DNA of 64,000 bases from an uncultured Vibrio sp. (GCA_947504195.1 CANNGN010000002.1:62001-126000); one strand, 5' to 3'; positions 7,273 to 17,681 are shown, counted from the stretch's first letter. Made by a program: numbers and translations. Notes: generated by a model from the letters alone, not told the origin.

Positions 7273-7375
7273 TGAGCCAATTAACGCCATCGCGATGACA
7301 AACCGTGAGTATGATATTGTTGTGATATAACATAACAATATGGAGATCGAGTTTTTGTTGCAAGATTTCAGCGTG

Positions 7376-10072
7376 TTACGATTTTTCCAGTAGCGAAATT
7401 AATTGTTCAGCAAAGGCTTTTGCGGCTTTACGGTTCGGTATATTAAGCTTCTGATAGAGGTTACGGATATGAGTTTTGAGGGTGGTGGGGGCTATATCGA
7501 ATTGGTAAGCAATTTTCTCATTACTTAAACCTGAATAGATTAAGGTGAGGACTTGCCATTCTCGTGTTGTTAATGGGCTCGTTTTTAGTATGTCTGGTAA
7601 GGTAGCGTTTTTCAGCTGTAAGCGTTCAATCACATCTTGGTTTAGAGCGTACTTATGCTTAGTATGAGGCGCTAACTGGTCAATCAATAGGTCGATTCGG
7701 TGTTTTAATAATATCTTGTCACTTTGTAATGGTTTCAACTCCTTTAACACGGGAAACAAGCTATCTGAGTATAGTGAAAACTCGCCAATGTTATTGGTCT
7801 CCAGACTCCACTCCAACGCCGTAATAAGATGTTCTATTGCTTCTTCTTTTCGGTGTTGTTTTAACGCGACCACACAATGTAATACTTGGTTTTTAAATTG
7901 ATCGTAGGTAAGTGAATATTCACTCGCTTCAGTTTGTAGCTTCTCGATTTGGGTTTTAGCTTGTGCGTAGTCTTCCAACCCTACTAGCGCGAGGACTTGA
8001 TTGCGTCCCTGCTGTTGAGTGAAACCATTGCAGAATTTATTGGGTAATTGGAAATGACTTAACCATTGTTCTAAAGCAGAAACATTACGGTCATTTAACC
8101 ATAAAAGAATGAGACTAAGACTAAGTTCGGCTTGCCACTCTATATTTGCATCGGGAGCGTAAAGATCCATAGAGTATTGGGTTATGATGTCGTTTGCTTT
8201 TTTACTGTTCCCCTTTCGCAATGCAATTCGAGCAAGAATAGCCGGTAAATGTGAGTACTCACTTAGTTGAGACTCCATCGTGATTTTTTCATTGATCAAT
8301 TGCTCAGCTTCATCGACTCTGTTCCAATCACATAAGAGCTTGGCACGTAACCTAATGATAATGTTAAACAAGGGGATGTGCTCTAATGAGTGTAGTTTGG
8401 CATAGTCTAAAGCAGTTGATTGTAATTCAAATGCGGTTTGGTTATGACTCATAGCAGAGTGGATTTCAATTTGCTGTATCAATGCCCACAGTACATGAGG
8501 ATTGAGTTGATGTTGGCGAGCGTATTTTTCTGTTTGCTGCATCAGTGATAATGCTTGGCTTAAATGCCCTTCAGCATAATAAACCTCGCCAAGTACGGAT
8601 GTTGCAACTAGCCTTGCTTGATAGGAAGCATGATCAAGGTTTAGTAATGCAAACTCAGCTCTTTCCTTAGCTTGTAGCGGTTGGTTTTTCTTGATAGCTG
8701 TTTGAGCGAGCAGTGCGTTAAATTCCCCCTGGATATTACTTGTCAGGCTTATGTTGTTGTCTGAAAGGTATGCGAAAAATCGTGTAATTTCTATTTCGAC
8801 GTCATTAAAGCGAAATTGAGTTTGTAAGATCCATGCGTTGAGCAAAGCGGTATTTGGGTCATTGTTGAGTCCTGCTCGGTCGAGGATGTCTAGGGATTTT
8901 TCCAATACTTCTAGCTCACCATGATGAAAAAGTGTCCACCCAAAACGCTGAATAAGGTTACTAACACGTTCGCTATTATCGGCCAAAACAGCAAAATCTA
9001 GCGCTCTTGTTGGATTCTCTTGTAGTTCCCAAGCAAATGAGACGGTCAAATATGATTGATTTTCCTCTGTTCCATACGAAATTTGTCGATGATGACAAAG
9101 ATACTTGAAAAACAGAGGGTGATAACGATACCAACCATGGTCAAGTGAGGTGATGAATAACTCGTTACGTGCGATATAAGCCATGATTTCAGTTGAATTC
9201 AGATCAGGTACTATGGCTTGGACTAATTCTTGATTAAATACGTCGACGATGCTGGTCTTAAGTAGGAACTGTTTTATATCCGTTCGTAAGGGTTCATAAA
9301 CCTCTTCAGTAAAATAATCCCAGATATAAGTGAACGGAAAAGGGGAGTGGGGAATAAAAAATCGTAAAAAAGACTCCAATTGATATTGGGATTGCATCGC
9401 TAATAACTGCAGAGCGCATGGCCAACCTGCGCTGTAATGTTCAAGAGCCGTTAGCTGTTCTTGAGTAAGCTCAGCATCAAAGTGGTATTGCACAAAAGCT
9501 TGAACTTCTTGTTTGCTAAAACAAAGGTGCTCGCGAGTTAATTCAAGAAGGTTCTGTCTCGCACGTAAGTTTGCAATACCAACATTTGGTATAGTTCTCG
9601 ATAGCACGATAATCGTAAATGCTTTTGGTTGATTATTCAGTAAGAACTTAAGAGCATTATTTATTTCTGGACGATCAATGTGTTGATAGTTGTCGATCAC
9701 GAGGTAGGCATTGAGATTATGTGAGCTTATTTTTTCATCTAGCTGTTCAATTAGAGTGCTCATATATCGGATAGGAGAAGCAAAATCTGATGATGTCGCT
9801 GATATAGATTCATCTTTTAGTGCTTGATTAATCGCATTACTTAAATGAAGCGTAAATCGGGTAGGATCATTATCAAGTTGGTCTAAGCTTAGCCATCCAA
9901 TATAGTTTTTATCGTTTAACCATTGTGCGATGAGAGATGATTTGCCATAGCCAGCCGGAGCTTGTAAAAAGATCACCTTCTGTTTGCTCGATGCTAGCTT
10001 TTCCAATAATGATGATCGGAGGATATGGCTATCTGTGATGTGCGGTGTTTGGTATTGATTACTGATCCACAT
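7376..10072 (-). CDS. malT: MalT, maltotriose-dependent activator of maltose genes
   Basis: An 898-residue STAND-family regulator, close to the 901 residues of E. coli MalT. The N-terminus MWISNQYQTP leads to a P-loop (APAGYGKSS, about 38-46) that binds ATP and the Walker B-like VIDNYQHI. A long helical region follows (about 440-800, TPR-like sensor binding maltotriose). The C-terminal LuxR-type helix-turn-helix begins SPLTTREWQVLTLIYSGLS and includes LKTHIRNLYQKLNI. With ATP and maltotriose it oligomerises and activates mal promoters. It is transcribed away from malPQ across a shared region with two CRP-like sites, so catabolite control is likely. An iteron-like TGATCATGCTTCC lies inside the gene (8624-8637 on the coding strand). 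Confidence 0.96.
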   Translation of the reverse strand: MWISNQYQTPHITDSHILRSSLLEKLASSKQKVIFLQAPAGYGKSSLIAQWLNDKNYIGWLSLDQLDNDPTRFTLHLSNAINQALKDESISATSSDFASPIRYMSTLIEQLDEKISSHNLNAYLVIDNYQHIDRPEINNALKFLLNNQPKAFTIIVLSRTIPNVGIANLRARQNLLELTREHLCFSKQEVQAFVQYHFDAELTQEQLTALEHYSAGWPCALQLLAMQSQYQLESFLRFFIPHSPFPFTYIWDYFTEEVYEPLRTDIKQFLLKTSIVDVFNQELVQAIVPDLNSTEIMAYIARNELFITSLDHGWYRYHPLFFKYLCHHRQISYGTEENQSYLTVSFAWELQENPTRALDFAVLADNSERVSNLIQRFGWTLFHHGELEVLEKSLDILDRAGLNNDPNTALLNAWILQTQFRFNDVEIEITRFFAYLSDNNISLTSNIQGEFNALLAQTAIKKNQPLQAKERAEFALLNLDHASYQARLVATSVLGEVYYAEGHLSQALSLMQQTEKYARQHQLNPHVLWALIQQIEIHSAMSHNQTAFELQSTALDYAKLHSLEHIPLFNIIIRLRAKLLCDWNRVDEAEQLINEKITMESQLSEYSHLPAILARIALRKGNSKKANDIITQYSMDLYAPDANIEWQAELSLSLILLWLNDRNVSALEQWLSHFQLPNKFCNGFTQQQGRNQVLALVGLEDYAQAKTQIEKLQTEASEYSLTYDQFKNQVLHCVVALKQHRKEEAIEHLITALEWSLETNNIGEFSLYSDSLFPVLKELKPLQSDKILLKHRIDLLIDQLAPHTKHKYALNQDVIERLQLKNATLPDILKTSPLTTREWQVLTLIYSGLSNEKIAYQFDIAPTTLKTHIRNLYQKLNIPNRKAAKAFAEQLISLLEKS

Positions 10073-10171
10073 TTGTCCTCTTATAATCGCCTTTCCAAAT
10101 CATAGTTTTGATTATCTCTTCTCGGCTCTTTTTGGTAGAAAATATGTGAAAATTAGTCTACGCCTAAATAA

Positions 10172-10187
10172 TGTGACACAAATCACT
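10172..10187. promoter_or_regulatory. CRP-cAMP site, malT-proximal
   Basis: TGTGACACAAATCACT fits the CRP consensus TGTGA-N6-TCACA with one mismatch. It is 100 bp upstream of the malT start. Confidence 0.75.
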
Positions 10188-10384
10188 AAAATAATTAATG
10201 CTGCATCGATGATTATGGCAAATTCTAATCCAAGCAATACAAATTAATCTAATTTATCGTGATGTTGATCGTATTATTTAGATCTAATTGTAAAATCTTG
10301 CACCATAGTAAACGTTCATATATGCCAGATCTCGCCTCTCTCGTGATCTTAGCCGAGGCTAAAACTTAGTCAGTTCTTATGTTT

Positions 10385-10400
10385 GGTGATTTGTATCACA
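10385..10400. promoter_or_regulatory. CRP-cAMP site, malP-proximal
   Basis: GGTGATTTGTATCACA fits TGTGA-N6-TCACA with one mismatch, about 140 bp upstream of the malP start. It probably raises malPQ expression when preferred sugars run out. Confidence 0.7.
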
Positions 10401-10537
10401 TTAAATTCATTATATTAACTACTACGCCTTAATATCTACGCCTTGAGGTAAAGGTGAGAGGAGGATGTCTCGCACTACGTTCAAATGCAGGATATTCAAT
10501 ATAGCCGGAAATTAACCTAACTATGCGAGGGTTCTTT

Positions 10538-12997
10538 ATGAAACCTGTACTACAACAATCGTTTGATAAGAAAAATTTTCAAGACAATGTTAAGCGCCAC
10601 TTAACGTCTACCTATGCTACGACTATTGAACATGCGACGCCACGCGCTTGGTATCTCTCTATGTCTCGCGCATTGGCGGAATTGACAACTTTTGATTTGT
10701 TGGAAACGGAACAAGACCCAAAAATTGTTAATGCAAAAAGTGTCAATTACCTTTCTCTAGAGTTTCTAATTGGTCGTCTTACTGGCAATAATTTGCTTAA
10801 TATGGGCGTATATCAAGCTGTGAGTGAAGCCATGGCCGAATTTGGCCAAGATCTGTCAGACTTACTTGAAGAAGAACGAGATCCTTCTCTAGGAAATGGT
10901 GGTTTAGGCCGACTAGCGGCCTGTTTCATGGATTCCTTGGCAGCTCAGGAATACCCAGCTGTTGGTTATGGTTTACATTACGAATACGGTTTGTTCAAAC
11001 AATCATTTGAAAATGGCCACCAACGCGAGGCACCAGATGCATGGTGTGGTGTTGAAGGCTATCCATGGGAAGTAGCTCGTCCTGAATTAGCACAAGAAAT
11101 TGGATTTTACGGACATGTAGAGAGTTTCACAGAAAATGGAGTGGAAAAGCGAGTCTGGGTTCCAGGAATGACAGTGAAGGCGATGCCATGGGATATTCCA
11201 GTGGTGGGTTATCAAAGTGAAACCGTGTATCCATTACGCCTATGGGAGTGCCGTGCTACTGCACCTTTCTCACTTGAAAGTTTCAATAACGGGAACTATT
11301 TCGAAGCTCAGCATGCCTTGATTGATGCGGGTAATATTACCAAGGTGTTATACCCGAATGATAACCATGAAAAGGGCAAAACACTTCGTTTGATGCAACA
11401 GTACTTCCATAGCGCTGCATCGATACGAGACATTTTACGCCGTCACGAAGCCGCAGGCTTTGAATTGGAAGATCTTCCGAAGCATGAAACGATCCAATTA
11501 AACGATACGCACCCAACGATTGCTATTCCTGAATTGATGAGAATTTTCATCGATGAAAGAGGTATGACATGGGCTGAGGCATGGGCGATTTGTAGTAAAA
11601 CGTTCGCTTACACAAACCATACGTTACTTCCTGAAGCATTGGAAACATGGGATGAGTCCTTGATCATGCGTCTGTTGCCACGTCATATGGAGATCATTTA
11701 TCAAATCAACCATGATTTCTTGATTGAGGTTCGTGAGAAGTGGCCAGGTGATGTAGCGAAACAACAAAAACTTTCGATTATTCAAGAAGGTTTTCACCGT
11801 ATGGTTCGAATGGCAAATCTTTGTGTTGTAGGCTCTTACGCAGTAAATGGCGTAGCCGCTCTTCACTCTGAATTGGTTAAGAGCGATCTGTTCCCTGAAT
11901 TTCATGAACTTTATCCAACACGTTTACATAACGTCACCAATGGCATTACACCACGTCGTTGGCTTCAATTTTGTAACCCTGCGTTATCAACATTAATCAG
12001 TGATAAGATTGGTCATGATTGGCCAAAACACTTGGACCAACTTGAAGGTATTTCTGAGTTTGCAGAAGACTCGAATTTCCAAAAGCAATTCATGTCTGTG
12101 AAAAAGGAAAATAAGCAGCGCCTTGTTGATTGGGTATCAAGCAATATGGGAATTGAATTGAATGTCGATGCGATCTTTGATGTGCAAATTAAGCGTTTGC
12201 ATGAGTACAAGCGTCAACATCTCAATATGCTGTATATTCTGTCCTTGTATCATCGTCTGATTAGCGATACTGAACCGCATTTCGATATGGTTCCTCGGGT
12301 ATTTATTTTTGCTGCAAAAGCTGCCCCGGGCTATTATCTTGCGAAAGAAATAATTTATGCAATCAATAAGATAGCAGAGAAAATTAATAACGACCCTCGC
12401 GTAAATGATAAGCTGCAAGTCGTCTTTTTACCGGATTATCGTGTAAGTATTGCGGAAATTGTTATCCCTGCTGCGGATGTGTCAGAGCAAATTTCGACGG
12501 CTGGGAAAGAAGCATCTGGGACCGGTAATATGAAGATGGCACTGAACGGTGCCTTGACTATCGGTACTATGGATGGGGCGAATGTTGAAATCCGAGAAGA
12601 AGTGGGTGATGACAATATCTTTATCTTTGGCTTAGAAGTCGATGATATTGAGAAGTTGCGCCACAGTGGGTATAACCCATTTGATTATTACAACGCTGAT
12701 GCGCTTCTTAAAGCATCACTTGATCTGTTACTCGGTGATGAATTCACTCCAGGAGAGCCGGGTAAGCTCAAAGCAACTTACGATAGTTTACTCAATGGCG
12801 GCGATCCGTATTTGGTATTAGCAGACTTTGCGTCTTATGTTGAAGCACACACCAAAATTGATGAAGCCTATCGTGATCAAGCGGGATGGGCAAAAATGGC
12901 CATTCTCAATACAGCCTTAGTCGGCAAGTTTAGTTCCGATAGAAGTATTCGTGATTACGTAAACAATATTTGGAAGCTTAAACCTGTTAATCGTTGA
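10538..12997 (+). CDS. malP: MalP, maltodextrin/glycogen phosphorylase
   Basis: An 819-residue glycosyltransferase-35 phosphorylase that releases glucose-1-phosphate from the non-reducing ends of maltodextrins or glycogen, using pyridoxal phosphate. Conserved stretches are YLSLEFLIGR, GNGGLGRLAACFMDS, NDTHPTIAIPELMR, RRWL and the PLP-lysine region SGTGNMKMALNGALTIGT, where the lysine in NMK carries the cofactor. The ATG at 10538 is preferred over the one at 10523, because GAGGG lies the right distance before it. It is first in the order malP-malQ-glgB, 67 bp before malQ, with a hairpin between. MalT activation and CRP control are expected. Several GlgP/MalP paralogues exist in bacteria; the position next to malT and malQ supports MalP. 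It contains an iteron-like TGATCATGCG at 11661. Confidence 0.95.
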   Translation: MKPVLQQSFDKKNFQDNVKRHLTSTYATTIEHATPRAWYLSMSRALAELTTFDLLETEQDPKIVNAKSVNYLSLEFLIGRLTGNNLLNMGVYQAVSEAMAEFGQDLSDLLEEERDPSLGNGGLGRLAACFMDSLAAQEYPAVGYGLHYEYGLFKQSFENGHQREAPDAWCGVEGYPWEVARPELAQEIGFYGHVESFTENGVEKRVWVPGMTVKAMPWDIPVVGYQSETVYPLRLWECRATAPFSLESFNNGNYFEAQHALIDAGNITKVLYPNDNHEKGKTLRLMQQYFHSAASIRDILRRHEAAGFELEDLPKHETIQLNDTHPTIAIPELMRIFIDERGMTWAEAWAICSKTFAYTNHTLLPEALETWDESLIMRLLPRHMEIIYQINHDFLIEVREKWPGDVAKQQKLSIIQEGFHRMVRMANLCVVGSYAVNGVAALHSELVKSDLFPEFHELYPTRLHNVTNGITPRRWLQFCNPALSTLISDKIGHDWPKHLDQLEGISEFAEDSNFQKQFMSVKKENKQRLVDWVSSNMGIELNVDAIFDVQIKRLHEYKRQHLNMLYILSLYHRLISDTEPHFDMVPRVFIFAAKAAPGYYLAKEIIYAINKIAEKINNDPRVNDKLQVVFLPDYRVSIAEIVIPAADVSEQISTAGKEASGTGNMKMALNGALTIGTMDGANVEIREEVGDDNIFIFGLEVDDIEKLRHSGYNPFDYYNADALLKASLDLLLGDEFTPGEPGKLKATYDSLLNGGDPYLVLADFASYVEAHTKIDEAYRDQAGWAKMAILNTALVGKFSSDRSIRDYVNNIWKLKPVNR

Positions 12998-13012
12998 TTT
13001 TTTGGTTAATCA

Positions 13013-13045
13013 AGGCGGTCGAATCGTATTCACCGCCTATTTTAT
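13013..13045 (+). terminator. Attenuator-like hairpin between malP and malQ
   Basis: AGGCGGT and ACCGCCT flank a 12-base loop, followed by ATTTTATTT, right after malP. It is likely a partial terminator or mRNA-stabilising stem that lowers malQ relative to malP. Confidence 0.65.
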
Positions 13046-13064
13046 TTGTGTCTAGGAGAGATCG

Positions 13065-15236
13065 ATGGAACTTCAACAACAGACATTGCTTAAGGTGGCC
13101 GATTTAGTAGGCATTGCGCCCAGATTTACGAGCATGATGGGCGATGAAAGCGAAGTAAGCCAAGAAACGATAACGTATATACTTTCTGAGCTCGGTTACG
13201 ATACTAGTAGTGATGGTGCTTTGCTGTTGTCTGCGGAAAAAAAACATAAAGTTGATATTCTCGACTCACTGCAAGTTGTCTATCAATATGAACCTGTTGA
13301 AATAGAGCTTAACCTAGGCGTAAGTGCGCGGGAAAGTGAGTTTGAATGGCAACTAGTGACGGAGTGTGGCCAACATTTTTCGGGTTATCTTCAGTCGCAA
13401 GTAGTTCGAGATGATCGTGCTGAAAACGGCCCTTTGGTCTTTTCAATCCCAGTTGAATTACCATTGGGATATCATGAACTTTCAGTATTGAGAAAGCGTC
13501 GTAAGACACCGTACACAGCCACTTTAGTTATTGCTCCTAGGCAATGTTATCAACAGCCGTTATTGCAACAAGGTAAAAAGATTTGGGGGCCGAGTGTTCA
13601 GCTCTACACATTAAAAACAGACCATAACTGGGGCATGGGAGATTTTGGTGATCTTAAACACCTTGTCGTTGAGATGGCTGATCGTGGCGCTGATTTCATT
13701 GGCCTGAACCCAATTCATGCTTTGTTTCCGGCGAACCCTGAAGGTGCAAGTCCATATAGCCCTTCATCTCGGCGTTGGCTAAATGTATTTTATCTTGATG
13801 TCAGTTCCATCCCAGAATTTGTGTTTTGTAATGACGCTCAACAAATTGTTGGAAGTGCTGAATTTCAAAAAAAACTTGAAGAAGCACGTTCAGCACATTG
13901 GGTGAATTACTCACTCGTTGCTCAGTTAAAAATGCAAATCCTGCCACTCTTGTTTGCTGAATTTAAGCATCGTCACTTAGAGACTCAGAGTCAGCGAGGG
14001 CAAGCATTTCTAAGCTTTGTCGAGCAAGGGGGAGAGGATCTACTCGCTCAAGCAACATTTGATGCATTGCATACTAAATTACATCAACAAGACGACCAAA
14101 TATGGGGTTGGCAGGTTTTCCCTGAGCAATTTCGTCAGTTTCGATCTGCTGGTGTAAGTCAGTTTATGAGCGATGAAAAAGATCAAGTAGACTTCCATCT
14201 GTATCTCCAGTGGCTATCGGATACTCAGCTGAGCGAAGTACAATCCTTAGCCAAAGAAAAAGGTATGGACCTCGGTCTGTATCGTGATTTGGCCGTTGGT
14301 GTTGCAGACTCAGGGGCAGAAGTGTGGGCCGATCAAGGTAATTTGCTTACTGGCTTAAGTATTGGAGCACCACCAGATCAACTGGGTCCACTAGGTCAAA
14401 ACTGGGGATTACCGCCTTTAAATCCGCAAGCGATGCGCTCAAAAGCCTATAAACCGTTTATTGAATTGCTACGTGCCAATATGAAAAACTGTGGCGCATT
14501 ACGAATCGATCATGTTATGGGATTACTTCGACTTTGGTGGATACCAAAAGGAAAATCACCGCAAGATGGTGCTTACATTTACTTTCCGGTGAAAGAGCTC
14601 ATCGCTATTCTCACATTAGAATCACAGCGCAATCAATGCAGTGTCATCGGTGAAGATTTGGGAACCGTACCGCCAGAGATTGTATCTCTACTCGCCGATG
14701 CAGGAATCTACTCATACAAAGTATTTTTCTTTGAAACAGCAGAAGATGGAGGATACATCTCTCCAAACCATTATCCACCTCAGGCGATGTCGACCCTGTG
14801 TACTCATGATATGCCGACATTGCGAGGGTTTTGGCATTGCGATGACCTGAAAATGGGAGCCGATATCGGACTTTATCCTGATGAACATAAACTTAAAAGA
14901 CTATTTGATGAGAGACTGGCAAGTAAGCAAGCAATTCTAGAATCTGTGGATTGGCATGGTTACTTACCACAATGCGTTGGACGAGATGCGAGCTTAGTAC
15001 CGATGGATTCTACCTTAAGTGAAGGGTTACACCTGCATTTGGCCGCAGGAGCATCCGCGTTGATGAGTTTACAACTTGAAGACCTTTTAGAGATGGATAA
15101 ACCCGTTAACATTCCAGGTACGGTCGATGAATACCCTAACTGGCGACGCAAGCTCAATACTACCTTGGAAGATCTATTTACACGTGATGAAGTGAATCAT
15201 CTTATGACTAGAATCACTATGGTTAGAAATCAATAG
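13065..15236 (+). CDS. malQ: MalQ, 4-alpha-glucanotransferase (amylomaltase)
   Basis: A 723-residue GH77 enzyme that moves alpha-1,4-glucan segments between maltodextrins, making chains long enough for MalP and freeing glucose. Signature pieces include GPSVQLYTL, GDFGDLKHLV, LGLYRDLAVGV, the nucleophile region LRIDHVMGLLRLWWIP (Asp about 482), VIGEDLGTVPPE (acid/base Glu about 530) and CTHDMPTLRGFW (Asp about 581). The ~130-residue N-terminal extension is normal for enterobacterial and Vibrio MalQ. The start has TAGGAGAG 6-8 bp upstream. It is the second gene of the mal operon; glgB follows after 158 bp and may be read from the same transcript. Confidence 0.95.
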   Translation: MELQQQTLLKVADLVGIAPRFTSMMGDESEVSQETITYILSELGYDTSSDGALLLSAEKKHKVDILDSLQVVYQYEPVEIELNLGVSARESEFEWQLVTECGQHFSGYLQSQVVRDDRAENGPLVFSIPVELPLGYHELSVLRKRRKTPYTATLVIAPRQCYQQPLLQQGKKIWGPSVQLYTLKTDHNWGMGDFGDLKHLVVEMADRGADFIGLNPIHALFPANPEGASPYSPSSRRWLNVFYLDVSSIPEFVFCNDAQQIVGSAEFQKKLEEARSAHWVNYSLVAQLKMQILPLLFAEFKHRHLETQSQRGQAFLSFVEQGGEDLLAQATFDALHTKLHQQDDQIWGWQVFPEQFRQFRSAGVSQFMSDEKDQVDFHLYLQWLSDTQLSEVQSLAKEKGMDLGLYRDLAVGVADSGAEVWADQGNLLTGLSIGAPPDQLGPLGQNWGLPPLNPQAMRSKAYKPFIELLRANMKNCGALRIDHVMGLLRLWWIPKGKSPQDGAYIYFPVKELIAILTLESQRNQCSVIGEDLGTVPPEIVSLLADAGIYSYKVFFFETAEDGGYISPNHYPPQAMSTLCTHDMPTLRGFWHCDDLKMGADIGLYPDEHKLKRLFDERLASKQAILESVDWHGYLPQCVGRDASLVPMDSTLSEGLHLHLAAGASALMSLQLEDLLEMDKPVNIPGTVDEYPNWRRKLNTTLEDLFTRDEVNHLMTRITMVRNQ

Positions 15237-15394
15237 GGTGCCATTGGTGCGACTAACGGCACATAAATGGATACAAAACTATTGGCTGAGTCACTCTATC
15301 TAGCACCATTGTTAGATAAACTAATGTTAAATCCCCGTTTACAACAGAGCGGGAATATTGATAACAAACATGCACGTTTGGTTAGGAGTCTATA

Positions 15395-17584
15395 TTGGCT
15401 AACACAACGAAATTATCAGAATTAAAGCAAGCTTATCAAGAGCTCGAATATGTGTCTCACGCTGAACCGTTTGGTTTTCTGGGACCTTATATTTCTCCTA
15501 TTGAAGGTATTTTGCGTACGTGGCAGCCGGGAGCAACCAGCGTTGAGGTATTACTCGATGATGACTCCCGTTATTTAATGGATAAGGAAATCGACGGGGG
15601 ATTCATTTTACAAGCGGATTTTGACCTTCGTTTTACGCATTATCGATTAGCGGTAAATTGGGGGGGAATTGAACAAATCATCGATGACCCATATCAATAC
15701 CATTCAATTTACGCTTCGTACGAAGATCTTCATACGCCAAAGAACATGTACCAGCATTTGGGCTCGCAATTTGTCACGTTAGAGCGTGGTGGTCAGTCAA
15801 TTTCTGGCGTGCGCTTTTTAGTGTATGCGCCTCATGCATCTGCGATTAGCTTAATTGGTGAATTTAATAATTGGGATGGTCGCCGAAATCCATTACAGCG
15901 TCTAGATTACGGTATTTGGGGACTTTTTATTCCTGATCTACCGGAAAGCACCCAATATAAATTTGAAATAAAAGGGCCAAATGGAGAGCCTCTGCCGCAC
16001 AAAGCCGATCCTTGGGGTGTCCATTCTGAACAATTTCCTTCGTTAGCCTCTTTAACTTATGATCATAATCGTTATCAGTGGACAGATAAGGAATGGCAAA
16101 ACCGAGCGGTTACAGAGAAGCGCAAGCAAGCTCTTTCTTTTTATGAGCTTCATGTAGGTTCATGGAAACGTGGTGAAAACAATGAGTTCTTAACGTATCG
16201 TGAACTTGCAGATGAGTTAGTCCCATATTTGGTTGATATGGGGTACACCCATGTTGAATTGATGCCAATTTCTGAACACCCATTTTATGGTTCTTGGGGG
16301 TATCAGCCGATTGGATTATTTGCGGCGAGCAGTCGTTATGGTACGCCCGATGACTTTAAATACTTTGTCGATCTATGTCATCAACATCAAATTGGTGTGG
16401 TACTCGATTGGGTGCCAGCGCATTTCCCTGCGGATGGCCATGGCTTAAATAATTTTGACGGTACCCCTCTGTTCCACGATCCTGATCCTCGCCGTGGTTG
16501 GCATCAGGATTGGAATTCTTATATCTATGACATGGGCAAAGAGCATGTTCGTCGCTTCTTGGTATCCAATGCTTTGTATTGGTTTGAGATGTTCCACATT
16601 GATGGATTAAGAGTGGATGCCGTTGCTTCGATGCTTTACCTCGACTACTCGCGCAGTCACGATCAATGGATCCCGAATGTGGATGGTGGACGAGAAAACT
16701 ACGACGCCATCGCAACCTTAAAATGGATGAATGAAGAAGTGTATCGTCACTTCCCTAATGCGATGACCATTGCTGAAGAATCGACGGCATACCCTGGTGT
16801 GTCAGCACCCACTTTTATGGGGGGCTTAGGTTTTGGCTTCAAATGGAATATGGGTTGGATGCACGATAGTTTAGAGTATATCCAACATGACCCAATACAT
16901 CGCCAATACCATCATAATGTTATCACCTTCCCTTTGATTTATGCCCACAGTGAGAATTACGTATTGTCGTTGTCACACGATGAAGTGGTATATGGTAAGC
17001 GTTCTCTGCATTTAAAAATGCCGGGTGATGAGTGGCAGCAAACCGCAAACTTACGCGCTTATTTAGGTTATATGTATGCGCAGCCGGGTAAAAAGCTCAA
17101 CTTTATGGGGGCGGAGTTCGGTCAAACTGCTGAATGGAATCATGATGACCAACTTCAGTGGTTCTTGTTGGACTATGAACGTCATCAAGGAGTCCATAGC
17201 CTAACTCGCGATCTCAATCATTTATACTGCAGTGAAAAAGCGTTATATGAGTGTGATAATGAACCTAAGGGGTTTGAATGGCGACTATCCGATGCAGCTG
17301 AAATCAGCATATTAGCTCATGAGCGGATGAGTGAAGATGGTGAGAGAATACTCGTAATTACCAATTTCACACCAGTTCCACATGACGCTTTTAGGCTTGG
17401 TGTTGTGAGTAAAAATAGTTATTCGTTGCTGCTGAATACGGATAATGAGAAATATGCCGGGAGTGGCTTTGAGGTGAACGGAACGCTAAAACCTGACTCG
17501 ATCGAAAGTGAAGGGTTACCTCAATCGGTTATGATTAAGCTACCACCACTGTCGACCTTATATTACAAACTTCAAAGTAATTAA
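15395..17584 (+). CDS. glgB: GlgB, glycogen branching enzyme
   Basis: A 729-residue GH13 branching enzyme, the usual GlgB length, which cuts alpha-1,4-glucan chains and rejoins them as alpha-1,6 branches. It has an N-terminal N1 domain, a CBM48 domain (about 120-220, [21 protein letters not shown]) and the catalytic barrel with [17 protein letters not shown] (nucleophile Asp about 406), AEEST (Glu about 460) and [10 protein letters not shown] (Asp about 527). The start is a TTG at 15395 with TAGGAG 6 bp upstream; no in-frame ATG fits. It follows malPQ rather than sitting with glgC and glgA, so branching is tied here to maltodextrin use. A hairpin follows the stop. Confidence 0.96.
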   Translation: MANTTKLSELKQAYQELEYVSHAEPFGFLGPYISPIEGILRTWQPGATSVEVLLDDDSRYLMDKEIDGGFILQADFDLRFTHYRLAVNWGGIEQIIDDPYQYHSIYASYEDLHTPKNMYQHLGSQFVTLERGGQSISGVRFLVYAPHASAISLIGEFNNWDGRRNPLQRLDYGIWGLFIPDLPESTQYKFEIKGPNGEPLPHKADPWGVHSEQFPSLASLTYDHNRYQWTDKEWQNRAVTEKRKQALSFYELHVGSWKRGENNEFLTYRELADELVPYLVDMGYTHVELMPISEHPFYGSWGYQPIGLFAASSRYGTPDDFKYFVDLCHQHQIGVVLDWVPAHFPADGHGLNNFDGTPLFHDPDPRRGWHQDWNSYIYDMGKEHVRRFLVSNALYWFEMFHIDGLRVDAVASMLYLDYSRSHDQWIPNVDGGRENYDAIATLKWMNEEVYRHFPNAMTIAEESTAYPGVSAPTFMGGLGFGFKWNMGWMHDSLEYIQHDPIHRQYHHNVITFPLIYAHSENYVLSLSHDEVVYGKRSLHLKMPGDEWQQTANLRAYLGYMYAQPGKKLNFMGAEFGQTAEWNHDDQLQWFLLDYERHQGVHSLTRDLNHLYCSEKALYECDNEPKGFEWRLSDAAEISILAHERMSEDGERILVITNFTPVPHDAFRLGVVSKNSYSLLLNTDNEKYAGSGFEVNGTLKPDSIESEGLPQSVMIKLPPLSTLYYKLQSN

Positions 17585-17607
17585 ATTAAAGGATATTAAA
17601 ATCTTCA

Positions 17608-17640
17608 GTATGCTCAATTTACACTGTGAATTGAGCATAC
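17608..17640. terminator. Inverted repeat after glgB, probable terminator
   Basis: GTATGCTCAATT and AATTGAGCATAC form a perfect 12-bp stem around a 9-base loop, 24 bp after the glgB stop. The T-tract is poor (TTGATCT), so termination is likely but may be partial. Confidence 0.6.
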
Positions 17641-17647
17641 TTGATCT

Positions 17648-17681
17648 ATGGTTAAATATAAGTGTGAATATCTTTAACCAT
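17648..17681. repeat. Second inverted repeat, upstream of the EAL-CBS gene
   Basis: ATGGTTAAA and TTTAACCAT face each other across 16 bp, with inner ATA/TAT pairing. It ends 46 bp before the next start, so it could be a leader hairpin or an operator rather than part of the glgB terminator. Confidence 0.45.

Larger units (their letters stand above)
10073..10537. promoter_or_regulatory. Divergent malT/malP control region
   Basis: This 465-bp region separates malT from malP and has no gene. It contains two CRP-like sites (10172-10187 and 10385-10400) and a possible MalT box GAGGAGGATG at 10458-10467, which matches the MalT consensus GGGGAKGAGG at 8 of 10 positions. The distal CRP site is better placed for malT and the proximal one for malP. 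Confidence 0.65.

Noticed and set aside
15267..15425. 52-codon plus-strand frame overlapping the glgB start
   Set aside because: No ribosome-binding site, it overlaps glgB in another frame, and no recognisable sequence.
16356..16715. 119-codon minus-strand frame within glgB
   Set aside because: Antisense shadow of a strongly conserved gene.
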